Part shown: positions 26,379-35,773 of the stretch, one piece after another
Layout of the letters: every line of letters starts with the position of its first letter
Numbering within the stretch: position 1 is the stretch's first letter
Assembly: GCF_001007875.1 (NCBI RefSeq)
Contig: NZ_CP011412.1
Coordinates: forward strand, 1,240,001 to 1,304,000
Direction of reading: 5' to 3'
From: Sedimenticola thiotaurini
GTDB lineage: Bacteria; Pseudomonadota; Gammaproteobacteria; Chromatiales; Chromatiaceae
DNA length: 64,000 nt
Made by a program: the position numbers and the translations under genes
Notes under the pieces: model-generated
What the model was told of the DNA's origin: nothing
The model's input: only the letters and a program-made list of their open reading frames with translations
Database searches by the model: none

Positions 26379-27132
26379 TCATACTGACCACCGTCCCGGG
26401 TTGTTGCCATGACGTATTGGGAAACTGCAAATTTTCTTCTGGCACCGGAGACTTTTTTCTCAGGAAGAGAAACCAATACCAACCAAGACTGTTGAACCAG
26501 CAGATCGCGGCGGTCCATAGATCATGGGAGAAAAAATGGGCGCCGCGTATCTGCTGGGTAATACCGAACACCAGTCCCAGGCAGACGCCCACTGCCAAGC
26601 CATAAAATTTCCACCGGGGTCGCAGCAGGGCGAAGAAAAAGTAGAGTGCCAGGAAAGTATAACCGGCACTGGCGTGCCCGGCCGGAAAACACTTGCCATA
26701 TTTATACTCGCCAGCGTGGGCTTCAAACAGCCGCACGTAGGGGTGATCCCCCCCATAGCGCAACAGACTCCAGGGACAGTCAACATGGGTAAGATCCTTG
26801 CTTATACCCACTAATAGACCTGACAGGGGCATGACCAGGGCCAGATACCAGATCGCCCTGCGGTAGGGTCGCATGGAGTCGAGAAACTGGCTGACCACGG
26901 CAACCAGCAGCAGCACAATGCCAATCATCTTCACCAGCGCCTTGGCATCATCGTGCAGAATATCAGCCAACAGTGGATTTCCGCGCAGGGTCCAGCCCGC
27001 CCCACCCGCCTGGTAGATCAGATCGGCGATCTGCAGGTCCAGAGAGCTCACCTCCAGACAACCCGCCACTAAAGTAAACATCAGCAACGGCAGAACCAGA
27101 TGGTTGCGCATAAAATTGCCATTCTGCTGCAT
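26362..27132 (-). CDS. PAP2 family lipid phosphatase
   Basis: The 256-residue inner-membrane protein has about six membrane segments and the three PAP2 signatures in order: KDLTHVDCP, CFPAGHASAGY and GAHFFSHDLW. The catalytic His residues are present. PAP2 enzymes at this location dephosphorylate lipid phosphates such as lipid A, phosphatidylglycerol phosphate or undecaprenyl diphosphate. It overlaps the stop of the upstream LTA-synthase-like gene by one base (TAATG), so both are made together and probably act on related envelope lipids. Confidence 0.87.
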   Translation of the reverse strand: MQQNGNFMRNHLVLPLLMFTLVAGCLEVSSLDLQIADLIYQAGGAGWTLRGNPLLADILHDDAKALVKMIGIVLLLVAVVSQFLDSMRPYRRAIWYLALVMPLSGLLVGISKDLTHVDCPWSLLRYGGDHPYVRLFEAHAGEYKYGKCFPAGHASAGYTFLALYFFFALLRPRWKFYGLAVGVCLGLVFGITQQIRGAHFFSHDLWTAAICWFNSLGWYWFLFLRKKSPVPEENLQFPNTSWQQPGTVVSMTTNEE

Positions 27133-29063
27133 TACCGGGTGACCGTTGGGGAGTCCCAGGCATTCAGATGCTGGGAATAGATATAGCTGGCACCCTGATA
27201 GTAGGCGATGTCCCGTTCAATCTGGGTATCGGGTACAGCAACAGGGGCTTCAACGGGATCCGGACCCGTCGGGTCGATCTGTCGGGTCATACGCCGTTTC
27301 GGACTGAGTATGGAGAGTCGATTGTCGGCATAGAGCCCCAGCTTCTGATAGTTGCCGATCAGCGCCCGCTCATCCTGTGGCCGCATGGTGAGGATATTTT
27401 TGCCGAAAAAAGCAGACTCATAATCCATGTTCAACAGTGCCAGGAGCGTAGGAGCTACATCGATCTGGCTGGACAGGGCATCCACCTTTTGTGCAGCGAT
27501 ATGTTCCGGGCTGTAGATCAGCATGGGAATGTGATATTTCGGCACCGGCAGTGCCACCTTACCTGCGCTGCCGGAGGTGTGATCCGCCATGATTACAAAC
27601 AGAGTGTCCTGAAACCAGGGCTTTTTCCGCGCTTGCTCAATCATCTGTCCGATGGCCCAATCGGTGTATTTAACCGCACCGAAACGGCCACTGCCGGAGG
27701 GCATGTCGATCCGGCCATCCGGATAGGTGTAAGGCCGGTGATTGGTGGTGGTCATCAAGTGGAAGAAAAACGGCTTCTCCGCACTATAGGCGGCATCCGC
27801 CGCTTTGATGGCCTGGTTATACAGATCGTCATCCGCCATACCCCAGGCATTAGTGAAGCCCATCTCATCATCCGGTGTACTGGACTGGTCAATAATGCCG
27901 TAGCCGTTACCGGCAAAGAAGGCATTCATGTTTTCAAAATAGCCCCGCCCACCGTAGATGAACTCCACGTCATAGCCCTTCTGTTTCAGCACATTGCCGA
28001 TCGACCAAAGGTTTGTTTCATGCCCGATACGCTTGACGATGGAGCGCCCCGGGGTCGGCGGAATCGACAGGGTGACCGCCTCCAGCCCCCGGGTGGTGCG
28101 GGTGCCGGTGGCATACAGATTGGTAAACAGCATGGACTGCTCCGCCAGGCGATCCAGGTTTGGTGTCAGGTTCTCGGCATTGCCGAAAGTACCGAGGAAA
28201 TCGGCGCTCAGGCTCTCCACCATCACCAGGAAAATGTTGAGACGTCGTTCAGAACCCGGATTGTCTATAGGCCGACGAATATCAAAACTGGGGCTGTTCG
28301 CCTGCTGTGGACGAATCTCCTGTTGCAGCAGTTTGGCAGCGGTGGAGTCAGGGAGTGTCGGATAGAACTTGTAATAGTCCAGCTCGTTATTGCGGAAAGC
28401 GGCGATAAACTGGTAAGGGCCGTTGCTGGCCAGTTCATTCTGATAGCTGTTGGCGGAGAACTCGCGCAGATCCTGATTGACCAGAAGGAAGCTCAACACC
28501 GGGAGTAACAGCAGACCGCCCGCATAAGCCGCGCGGTGCCGGAAACTCTCCTGCACATCCAGGGCCGCACGTATCCTGCCGGATACCAACCAGTAGACCA
28601 GGGAACTGCCCACCAGAATGGCACCAAGATAGAGCGGCAGTGGATAGGACTCACGAATGTTATCGGTCACTTCACGCCGGTAAACCAGGTAATCCACCGA
28701 GATAAAGTTAAACCGTACGCTGAACTCATCCCAGAACAGCAGTTCCGCCACCAGAATGAAACCGAGACCGTAGAGGGTGGCAAAGATCGCCAGACGTACA
28801 ATTCCGCGATTCAGGGCGGTTATCCAGAACCGCTCGGGAATCAGCAGCAGATACAGGGTGACCGGTATCAGAGCGTAACTGTAGAATGCCAGGTCGTAAA
28901 TGAACCCCAGTAGATAGATCTTTAATAGTGCTATGATCGACAGATCGGTTTCCGGGAATACCGCCACCAGTAGCAGCGTCCGGGTTATAAAAAAGCAGAT
29001 CAGTGCGATCATGAACATCTGCCCGATCAGTGTATACCGGCTGTTGGCGAATCTCTCCTGCAT
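27132..29063 (-). CDS. LTA synthase-like phosphotransferase, alkaline-phosphatase fold
   Basis: The 643-residue protein has five N-terminal membrane segments (about 1-190) and a large periplasmic domain of the sulfatase/LTA synthase family (about 265-590). The metal ligand and nucleophile region is intact: MVESLSADFLGTFG, then ATGTRTTRGLEAV with the catalytic Thr, and MADHTSG. In Gram-negatives such enzymes move phosphoglycerol or phosphoethanolamine onto glucans or lipid A. Its operon with PAP2, and its divergence from a PmrA-type system with a PmrA-type box upstream, favour envelope modification. The exact donor and acceptor are unknown. Confidence 0.88.
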   Translation of the reverse strand: MQERFANSRYTLIGQMFMIALICFFITRTLLLVAVFPETDLSIIALLKIYLLGFIYDLAFYSYALIPVTLYLLLIPERFWITALNRGIVRLAIFATLYGLGFILVAELLFWDEFSVRFNFISVDYLVYRREVTDNIRESYPLPLYLGAILVGSSLVYWLVSGRIRAALDVQESFRHRAAYAGGLLLLPVLSFLLVNQDLREFSANSYQNELASNGPYQFIAAFRNNELDYYKFYPTLPDSTAAKLLQQEIRPQQANSPSFDIRRPIDNPGSERRLNIFLVMVESLSADFLGTFGNAENLTPNLDRLAEQSMLFTNLYATGTRTTRGLEAVTLSIPPTPGRSIVKRIGHETNLWSIGNVLKQKGYDVEFIYGGRGYFENMNAFFAGNGYGIIDQSSTPDDEMGFTNAWGMADDDLYNQAIKAADAAYSAEKPFFFHLMTTTNHRPYTYPDGRIDMPSGSGRFGAVKYTDWAIGQMIEQARKKPWFQDTLFVIMADHTSGSAGKVALPVPKYHIPMLIYSPEHIAAQKVDALSSQIDVAPTLLALLNMDYESAFFGKNILTMRPQDERALIGNYQKLGLYADNRLSILSPKRRMTRQIDPTGPDPVEAPVAVPDTQIERDIAYYQGASYIYSQHLNAWDSPTVTR

Positions 29064-29123
29064 AAAAACCTGTCCCCTGCTAAAAACCGTGGATCTATCA
29101 GGGGGGAAGACTACTTGGCAAAA

Positions 29124-29140
29124 ATTAAGGAAAACTTAAG
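29124..29140 (-). promoter_or_regulatory. PmrA/QseB-type box
   Basis: On the minus strand the sequence reads CTTAAG, five bases, CTTAAT, matching the PmrA-box pattern YTTAAK-N5-YTTAAK. It lies 60 bases upstream of the LTA-synthase-like gene start and 58 bases upstream of the response regulator, in the correct orientation for the former. Confidence 0.7.
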
Positions 29141-29197
29141 ACTGCCCCTGTTTGATAGGGGGTTCATTTTGCAATGCCAGCGGGATAACGGGCCGTT

Positions 29198-29872
29198 ATG
29201 CGGATATTATTGGTAGAGGATGATCAACTGTTGGGCGATGGACTCTGCGTCGGCCTGGAACAGATGGGTTATACCGTGGACTGGATATCCGACGGGTTCC
29301 AGGCGGAGCTTGCCCTGCAGGACCACAGTCTCGACCTGGCCATCCTGGACATCTCCCTGCCGGGACAGGATGGACTCACCCTGCTACGCAGGATACGCCA
29401 GCAGGACAACCCCATTCCGGTGCTGTTGCTCACTGCACGGGACAGTCTCAATGATCGTGTCATCGGACTCGATTCCGGTGCCGATGACTATCTACCCAAA
29501 CCGTTTGACCTGGAGGAGCTGGCGGCCCGTCTGCGGGCCATAGCCAGGCGCCGGGCCGGTCGTGGCACTCCCCTGCTCCGGCACGGAGCCATTACGCTCG
29601 ATCCGGCCGCTCGTACAGTCCATCTGAACGACCAACCGGTCTCCTGCACCTCCCGGGAGTATGCCATTCTGGAAACCCTGTTGCTGAACAGTGGCCAGGT
29701 ATTGTCACGACAGCGGCTGGAGGAGGCACTGTACGGTTGGGACGATGGCGTGGAGAGCAACGCCATCGAGGTGTACATCCACCACCTGCGTAAAAAACTG
29801 GGAAAATCCACCATTCAGACCGTGCGCGGAATCGGTTATATCATCCCAAAACAGGCCGGCCCGAATGGCTAG
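29198..29872 (+). CDS. OmpR-family response regulator, PmrA/QseB type
   Basis: The 224-residue protein has a receiver domain (1-115, phospho-acceptor D51, K near residue 101) and an OmpR/PhoB winged-helix domain (about 125-220, YIHHLRKKLG, TVRGIGYII). Among subfamilies it is closest to PmrA/QseB (short linker, RILLVEDDQLLGDGL). Its stop overlaps the kinase start by 8 bases. With a PmrA-type box in the divergent intergenic region, it most likely controls its own operon and the LTA-synthase-like/PAP2 operon. Confidence 0.92.
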   Translation: MRILLVEDDQLLGDGLCVGLEQMGYTVDWISDGFQAELALQDHSLDLAILDISLPGQDGLTLLRRIRQQDNPIPVLLLTARDSLNDRVIGLDSGADDYLPKPFDLEELAARLRAIARRRAGRGTPLLRHGAITLDPAARTVHLNDQPVSCTSREYAILETLLLNSGQVLSRQRLEEALYGWDDGVESNAIEVYIHHLRKKLGKSTIQTVRGIGYIIPKQAGPNG

Positions 29873-31271
29873 ACGGAGCTCCATCCGCAGGCGGTTGCTG
29901 CTGAGCCTGATCGGTCTGATCAGCATCACCTGGCTGGGGATTTTTGTCCTGGTCAACCGGGATGCCACCCACGAACTGGAAGAGATCTACGACGCCAGCC
30001 TGGCCCAGAACGCCCGGGTCCTGTTCGGACTGCTGCAACAGGAGATCCTGGAAGGCGAAGTGGAGATGATCCGCAAGATTGAGCTGGATCGTCACTTTCA
30101 ACACGCCTACGAACTGAATATCGCCTTTTCCGCCGTGCTGGACCGACTCATCATCCAGTCCAAAGATGCACCCGACTTCCTCACCAATCTGCCGGAAGGT
30201 TTCAGTGACTACCGGTTTGATGGCGAAAAATGGCGTGTCTTTACCCTGCGGGATTCACAGACCGGCCTGGTTGTCTACACGGCGCAAAAGCTGGAGGCGC
30301 GGGAAGAGCTGGTCTCCTATCTGATCAAAGATACGCTCTCCGTTATCGTGTTGATCATACCCCTGCTGGGTCTGTTTATCTGGCTCGGTGTCAGCCGCAG
30401 CCTGCAACCGCTGAACCAACTGGTGAAAGAGGCGGGAAGCATGGGGCCGCATGCGCTTCGACCGTTTGATATGGCGGACGCACCGACTGAAGTGGCGCCA
30501 CTGATCGGTGCCCTCAACCGGTTGCTGCAACGCCTCGCCCGAACCATTGAAAACGAGCGTCGTTTTACCGCCGATGCGGCCCATGAGTTGCGCACCCCGC
30601 TGGCCGGACTCAAGGTGCAGTTGCAGGTGGCACAACGTGCCACCGATGAACAACAACGCACTAAGGCGATGGGCAAGGCACTGGAAGGGATCGACCGCAC
30701 CACCCACCTGGTCAATCAGCTGCTGACCCTGGCGCGGGCTGACCGGGAGAGTGAAACCACACTGGCGTTCCAACCGGTCGATCTGGTCAGTTTGAGCAAG
30801 AGCGTGATCAACAGCCTGGAAGCGGATGCCGGACAACACCGGATCCGACTGACCATAGAGGCAGATGCGGATGAGTACCGGATCAGTGGCGATCCGACCA
30901 TGCTGCAGATCATGCTGCGCAATCTGCTGGAAAATGCCATTAAATACACACCGGTTCCGGGAACCGCCGGTATCCGGCTGATGGATGGTGACGGGCAACT
31001 CCGGCTGGAGGTGTGGGATTCCGGGGCCGGTATGTCCGAAAAAACCCTGGAGCTGATGTTTCAGCGCTTTCGGCGTGGTACACAGAGCGGCCCCAACGGC
31101 AGTGGCCTGGGGCTGTCGATTGTGAAGCGGATCGCAGAGCTCCATGGGGCCACCATCACGGTCAACCCCGCCGACAAGGCCAGCGGACAGCCATTCAGTA
31201 TCGGCATCCTGCTGCAAGCGGACTCCTCAGTTAACCGGGACAGGCAACCCGTTCACTCCGGCAATTCATAG
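29865..31271 (+). CDS. sensor histidine kinase, PmrB/QseC type
   Basis: The 468-residue protein starts at ATG 29865 inside the regulator's last codons; the longer open frame upstream is a shadow of that gene. It has two membrane segments (about 11-31 and 157-175) around a 125-residue periplasmic sensor, a HAMP region, HisKA with H240 in AAHELRTPLAGL, and an ATPase domain (GSGLGLSIVKRI). PmrB/QseC kinases sense metals, pH, antimicrobial peptides or catecholamines; the signal here is unknown. The end overlaps the convergent lysA gene by 19 bases. Confidence 0.93.
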   Translation: MARRSSIRRRLLLSLIGLISITWLGIFVLVNRDATHELEEIYDASLAQNARVLFGLLQQEILEGEVEMIRKIELDRHFQHAYELNIAFSAVLDRLIIQSKDAPDFLTNLPEGFSDYRFDGEKWRVFTLRDSQTGLVVYTAQKLEAREELVSYLIKDTLSVIVLIIPLLGLFIWLGVSRSLQPLNQLVKEAGSMGPHALRPFDMADAPTEVAPLIGALNRLLQRLARTIENERRFTADAAHELRTPLAGLKVQLQVAQRATDEQQRTKAMGKALEGIDRTTHLVNQLLTLARADRESETTLAFQPVDLVSLSKSVINSLEADAGQHRIRLTIEADADEYRISGDPTMLQIMLRNLLENAIKYTPVPGTAGIRLMDGDGQLRLEVWDSGAGMSEKTLELMFQRFRRGTQSGPNGSGLGLSIVKRIAELHGATITVNPADKASGQPFSIGILLQADSSVNRDRQPVHSGNS

Positions 31272-32578
31272 GCCATCAGGTCACGGTAGCTGACGGCCCT
31301 TCTGACCAGGGTATAGTGATCACCGGAGACCATTACTTCGGGGATAATATCCCGGCTGTTGTAGCCGGAGGCCATCACCGCCCCATAGGCACCAGCGTGC
31401 AGCAGGGCGACACGCTCTCCCGCAGCGATTTGCGGCAGACTGACCTGACGCAGAAAAGTGTCACTGCTTTCACAGACAGGTCCCACCACATGGCAGATCT
31501 CCGGCACCCCATCCGGCTCCTTCAGGGTGACCAGTTGGTGAGTAGCCTGGTACAGGGCCGGTCGTAACAGATCATTCATACCGGCATCCAGAATCAGAAA
31601 CGGTACCGGTTCCACCTCTTTGCGATAGACCACTTCACTCACCAGCAGCCCCGCTTCCGCCACCAGGGAACGCCCCGGCTCCACCGCGATCTGCACCGCC
31701 AGATCCCCCAGTTCCTGCTCCATTACAGCAGCAACTGCCCGGTAATCGAGACAGCGACCATCACCATAATCGATCCCGAAACCGCCCCCAAGGTCCAGGT
31801 GATTGATGGCGTGCCCCTGGGCCCGCATGTCGAACACCCACCTCCGCAGACGCCGGCAGGCGCGGCGATAGGGCTCCGGCTCCACGATCTGGGATCCGAT
31901 ATGCACCGCAAGGCCATGCAGTTGCAAACCGTCGCTGGCGGCGATCAGATTCAGGGCAGACGCCATCTGTTCAATGGGTATTCCGAATTTGCTGCCCTTC
32001 ACTCCGGTGGTGATATGCCGGTGGGTGGCCGCATCCACCTCGGGGTTGACCCGGATGGAGACATTGGCCGTGCATCCCCGGGTGCGGCACAGATCAGCCA
32101 ACTGCTCCAGCTCCGGGAGCGACTCCAGATTGAACTGGAAAATGCCGGCATCCAACGCGGCCAGCAGTTCCGCACGCCTTTTCCCGACGCCGGAGAAGAT
32201 AATGGTCCGGGGTTCAATTCCCGCCTGCAATGCACGAACCAGTTCACCCTCCGACACGATATCCGCACCCAGTCCCGCCTCCGCCATAAGCCCCAGCACC
32301 GCCAGGTTGCTGTTGGCCTTCACGGCATAGTGAATAGTGGCACCGATCGCTTCAAAGGCGGATTGGCACAACCCAATACGACCCCGGATTGCCGCCGCGG
32401 AGTAACAGTAGAACGGTGTACTCACCTTTTCCGCCATGCGATCCACGGGTACCGCCTCCATGCAAAGCTGTTGATTCTGGTAATGCCAGCTGGTTTCGTT
32501 GGGCACCGACGCGCTCCTCTGTTTGATCCCGCCGGCAAGTGGAGCCGCTGGCGGATAGTTGACGGGTGTGCTGCTCAT
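31253..32578 (-). CDS. lysA: diaminopimelate decarboxylase
   Basis: This 441-residue PLP enzyme makes lysine from meso-diaminopimelate. The PLP lysine is in HYAVKANSN, the Gly-rich phosphate loop is LDLGGGFGIDYG, and the C-terminal catalytic Cys and Tyr are in CESSDTF and GAYGAVMASGYN. The only ATG start adds about 35 residues before the usual YQNQQL start of the family. The ribosome-binding site is poor, so an internal GTG/TTG start remains possible. It diverges from an AsnC/Lrp regulator and lies near a LysE-family exporter, so lysine flux may be controlled locally. Confidence 0.93.
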   Translation of the reverse strand: MSSTPVNYPPAAPLAGGIKQRSASVPNETSWHYQNQQLCMEAVPVDRMAEKVSTPFYCYSAAAIRGRIGLCQSAFEAIGATIHYAVKANSNLAVLGLMAEAGLGADIVSEGELVRALQAGIEPRTIIFSGVGKRRAELLAALDAGIFQFNLESLPELEQLADLCRTRGCTANVSIRVNPEVDAATHRHITTGVKGSKFGIPIEQMASALNLIAASDGLQLHGLAVHIGSQIVEPEPYRRACRRLRRWVFDMRAQGHAINHLDLGGGFGIDYGDGRCLDYRAVAAVMEQELGDLAVQIAVEPGRSLVAEAGLLVSEVVYRKEVEPVPFLILDAGMNDLLRPALYQATHQLVTLKEPDGVPEICHVVGPVCESSDTFLRQVSLPQIAAGERVALLHAGAYGAVMASGYNSRDIIPEVMVSGDHYTLVRRAVSYRDLMAYELPE

Positions 32579-32721
32579 CTGGCGCCCATGCTACTGACGA
32601 CCAAGCCACAACACAGCTGTAAACAGGCCGGTTATTGACCGGTAAATGTCGGTTATTTCCGTGAAATCGCCTATCAGGAGAGTGCTGGACGGGAGCCCCC
32701 CGAACTCGCCATAATCGTGTA

Positions 32722-33141
32722 GTGGATAAATTCGACCAACAGATCATCAGCCGCCTGCAACAGAACGCCCGGGCATCGCTGGCCGCTATCGGGCGTGATA
32801 TCGGCCTCTCTCGCAGCGCGGTGGCAGAGCGGATACAACGCCTGGAAGCGCGGGGGATTATCCAGGGCTATACCCTCAAACTGGCGGAGAACGGCCGGCA
32901 AGCAGTTCAGGCCTACTTCCAGCTCAGCTTCTCCCCCTTCAAACTGGATGAGCTGCTACCGGCCATCCAGGCCATCCCGGAACTCCGCTCCGGACACGCC
33001 CTGAGTGGCGAGGTGGACCTGATCCTGTTTGCCGAAACCGATTCCATGGAGCGCCTGAATCAGATCCGTCGTGAACTGGAGCAACTGCCGGATCTGAAAA
33101 GATTGCTCACCTGTCCGGTGCTGCAATCAATCTCCCCGTAA
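32722..33141 (+). CDS. AsnC/Lrp-family transcriptional regulator
   Basis: The 139-residue protein probably starts at GTG 32722. It has an N-terminal winged helix (DKFDQQIISRLQQNARASLAAIGRDIG, in two parts at residues 2-28; ERIQRLEARGIIQGY) and a C-terminal RAM ligand-binding domain. The family senses amino acids. It diverges from lysA, 143 bases away, and sits before a LysE-type exporter, so lysine or another amino acid is a reasonable ligand. No ribosome-binding site is evident before the GTG. Confidence 0.88.
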   Translation: MDKFDQQIISRLQQNARASLAAIGRDIGLSRSAVAERIQRLEARGIIQGYTLKLAENGRQAVQAYFQLSFSPFKLDELLPAIQAIPELRSGHALSGEVDLILFAETDSMERLNQIRRELEQLPDLKRLLTCPVLQSISP

Positions 33142-33272
33142 CCGGCCGGTTCCGCGACAACAGCTGTAATCCACCATCCACTGCAACTATTCAGCGATTA
33201 ACAGGGCTGATTTTTCATCCGGTTGCAATCGCGTTAAGCTGAAAGCGTTCCTTGGCAACAGGCGGTGTTTTA

Positions 33273-33530
33273 ATGAAATTTCCCAGAACCCACGGTAACG
33301 ACCCGGCCAGTTCGGTGGTCAATAAACAGTATGCGGTGATCTACGCCCCCGGTAAGAAACGGGCCCGGTTTGCCGAGAACTGCGTGCAGATCGTGGACTC
33401 CTGCAGCAGCGCCATTGAGCAGGCCGAGGCAAAGGAGCAGCACTTTCCCGCCCTGGTGTACGGTCCCTCCCGTTCATCCGAAGGGTTCCGTCTCTACTAC
33501 CTGATTGAATGGCTTGAGGACGAGGTATAG
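33273..33530 (+). CDS. small conserved-looking hypothetical protein
   Basis: The 85-residue soluble protein starts at ATG 33273; an in-frame TTG at 33252 is an alternative. It is basic at the N-terminus and acidic at the end (LIEWLEDEV), with no membrane segment and no recognised domain. Codon use looks native. It converges on the LysE gene, with stops 3 bases apart. Confidence 0.55.
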   Translation: MKFPRTHGNDPASSVVNKQYAVIYAPGKKRARFAENCVQIVDSCSSAIEQAEAKEQHFPALVYGPSRSSEGFRLYYLIEWLEDEV

Positions 33531-33533
33531 CGG

Positions 33534-34181
33534 TCAGGAGTCAAAGCCGAGGCGAATACCGAACAGAACCATCACCGACCCGGTCAGGCTGTTAAAGCAG
33601 CGCCCCACCCGGGGGCGGGCCAGCCAGTTGGTTACCCGTCCCACCATCAGCACCAGCGCAAGCTGCCAGATATTGGCAATGACAAAGTGCAAGCCGGCCA
33701 GAAACAGGGACTTGGTCAGGGCCGGGTCGCCCGGCTGGATGAACTGGGGCAGAAACGCCATGTAGAAGATAGCGGTCTTGGGGTTCAGTATATTGGAGAG
33801 GAAGCCCTCCCGCAGGGAGGTCCAGGCGCTGACCTGCCGGTGCCGGATCTTTCCAGACTCCAGTTTCAGGCCCGCTTCCCCACGATAGGCGCTGTAGAGA
33901 CTCCTGGCTCCCAACCAGACCAGGTAACCGGCACCGGCCAGTTTGAGCAGGGAGAACATCAGGGCCGACTGCATCAGGATAAGGGAGATACCCCCGGCAG
34001 AGACCGCCGCATGCACGAATACCCCCATGCAGATGGCAAAACTGGTCAGTGCCCCATCCCTGAAGCCGCCGCGAACGCTGTTTCTGATCACCAGCAGGGT
34101 ATCCACCCCGGGTGCCACCGTGAGCAGGATAATGGCCACCAGATAGGCCCAGAGATAGGTATCAAAAAACATATAATTCAC
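33534..34181 (-). CDS. LysE/RhtB family amino-acid exporter
   Basis: The 215-residue inner-membrane protein has six membrane segments and the family signature VAPGVDTLLVIRNSVRGGFRDG near residues 23-44 (split here as VAPGVDTLLV and RNSVRGGFRDG). LysE/RhtB proteins export lysine, threonine, homoserine or related compounds. Its position near lysA and an AsnC regulator hints at lysine export under excess, but the sequence alone does not fix the substrate. Confidence 0.9.
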   Translation of the reverse strand: MNYMFFDTYLWAYLVAIILLTVAPGVDTLLVIRNSVRGGFRDGALTSFAICMGVFVHAAVSAGGISLILMQSALMFSLLKLAGAGYLVWLGARSLYSAYRGEAGLKLESGKIRHRQVSAWTSLREGFLSNILNPKTAIFYMAFLPQFIQPGDPALTKSLFLAGLHFVIANIWQLALVLMVGRVTNWLARPRVGRCFNSLTGSVMVLFGIRLGFDS

Positions 34182-34273
34182 TTTATATTCAATAGCTTAC
34201 AAAAATATAAGCAATAAATCATTCTAGCACGATTGAATCCGCCTGCTGAACTACTATCTGCAGTGGCCCTCCA

Positions 34274-34990
34274 TCAACCAAACAGTCGACCCGCCAATAG
34301 GGGCAGCACTGTCTCCACCCGGTAGATCCGCTCACCCAATGCCAGCGGCCGACAACCAGCCGCCTGCAACTTCTCCACCTCGTAGGAGATGAATCCACCC
34401 TCTGGTCCGACACAGACCAGCGCCGGTTGGCTCAAGGGCAACGGAGGATTACCGGCGCCACCAGTATAGGGGTGGGCCACCAGTGCGGCCCTGCCCGCCA
34501 CCAATCCGGGCAGTTCATCCTCCACAAACGGTTTAAAACGTTGCCGTATCTGCACCTGCGGCAGGCGGGTGTCTTTGGCCTGCTCCAATCCCCGCAGCAG
34601 GGCCTGGTGTATCTCATCCGGTGACAGCAGGGGGCTCTGCCAGTAGCTCTTCTCCACCCGATAACTGTTGATCAGGTAGAGCTGTTTGATGCCCAGTTCA
34701 GCCACCATACCCAGACAGCGACGCAACATCTTGGGACGGGGCAGTGCCAGCACCAGGATCAGGGGCAAGGGTTTGGGTGGCGTTTCATTCAGCATCAGGC
34801 GCAGTGTCGCCTGCTGGCCATCCAGGCGCAGAATTTCCGCCTGGCCCATCTCGCCATTGAGCAGTCCGGCTTTGAGACGATCCCCGGGGCAGGCGCGGTG
34901 AACATTCAGCAGATGTTGCAACCGATGATCGCGGATGATCGCAACGTCACTCTCCAGCAGATCCGCTTGATCGAGCAGCAGCAGATTCAT
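34274..34990 (-). CDS. rsmE: 16S rRNA m3U1498 methyltransferase
   Basis: The 238-residue SPOUT methyltransferase has an N-terminal PUA-like domain (1-70), LALPRPKMLRRCLGMVAELG, and the C-terminal knot motifs VCVGPEGGFISYEVE and LGERIYRVETVLP that bind SAM. RsmE methylates U1498 of 16S rRNA. The start lies only 3 bases after the stop of the cobalamin ATPase gene, so it is read as the last gene of the btu operon, an unusual operon partner. Confidence 0.9.
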   Translation of the reverse strand: MNLLLLDQADLLESDVAIIRDHRLQHLLNVHRACPGDRLKAGLLNGEMGQAEILRLDGQQATLRLMLNETPPKPLPLILVLALPRPKMLRRCLGMVAELGIKQLYLINSYRVEKSYWQSPLLSPDEIHQALLRGLEQAKDTRLPQVQIRQRFKPFVEDELPGLVAGRAALVAHPYTGGAGNPPLPLSQPALVCVGPEGGFISYEVEKLQAAGCRPLALGERIYRVETVLPLLAGRLFG

Positions 34991-34993
34991 TGT

Positions 34994-35773
34994 CTAGCGA
35001 CTCCGCTCCCAGGGCAGCTTCAGGGTCTCCGCAATCGACGTGGCAGCGCTGCTGAGGCGCACCCCGAAGGCGCGCGCCATGTTATCGCCGGTCAGGACCG
35101 ATTCCGGCGTTCCATCGGCCAGGGTTTCACCCGCCACTAACAGCATCAGCCGGTCACAGTAGTGGGCAGCCAGGCGCAGGTCATGCAGTACCACCACCAA
35201 CGATCCGCCTCTTTGGCAATAGCACTGCAACAGCGACATCACTTCAATCTGGTGGGCCAGATCAAGCGCCGCCACCGGCTCATCCGCCAGCAGCAGTTCC
35301 GGTTCCGCCACCAGGGCGCGGGCCAGCAGCACCCGGGAGCGCTCTCCGCCGGACAGAGTATCGAACTGCCGGGTGCGGAAATCGCTCAGGTCGGTCTCCG
35401 CCATCACCTGTTGAATGATCTCCTCATCCGCCTCACCCGGCCGTTGCCAGTCGGACAGATGGGGCAGACGGCCCAGAGAGACCAGCCGTTCCACACTCAT
35501 GGGCCAGTGGGCCGTACCGCTCTGGGCCAGATAGGCGACCCGTTTGGCCCGCTCTGCGGGGGACAACTGGAGATAGTCGCTCCGGCCCCAGAACAGACTG
35601 CCTGAAGCGGGCTTCAACAGACCGGCCAGTACCCGCAGCAGGGTGGTCTTACCCGCCCCGTTGGGTCCGATCAGACCGAGCATCTCACCCGCCTTGAGGT
35701 TGAAATCGACCCCCTTCAGCACAGATACCCCACCCAGGGATACCAGCAGATTTTCACCCTGCAGTCGATTCAT
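34994..35773 (-). CDS. btuD: cobalamin ABC transporter ATP-binding protein
   Basis: The 259-residue ATPase starts at the ATG that overlaps the permease stop (ATGA); the longer open frame upstream is a shadow of the permease gene. Walker A GPNGAGKT, signature LSGGERSR and Walker B LLLADEPVAALD are intact. It belongs to the iron-siderophore/B12 class. The cobalamin riboswitch on the neighbouring receptor gene fixes B12 as the likely substrate. The operon order is btuF-btuC-btuD-rsmE. Confidence 0.88.
   Translation of the reverse strand: MNRLQGENLLVSLGGVSVLKGVDFNLKAGEMLGLIGPNGAGKTTLLRVLAGLLKPASGSLFWGRSDYLQLSPAERAKRVAYLAQSGTAHWPMSVERLVSLGRLPHLSDWQRPGEADEEIIQQVMAETDLSDFRTRQFDTLSGGERSRVLLARALVAEPELLLADEPVAALDLAHQIEVMSLLQCYCQRGGSLVVVLHDLRLAAHYCDRLMLLVAGETLADGTPESVLTGDNMARAFGVRLSSAATSIAETLKLPWERSR

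Noticed and set aside
27168-28508. 446-residue plus-strand frame
   Set aside because: Antisense of the LTA-synthase-like gene, without domain or start signal.
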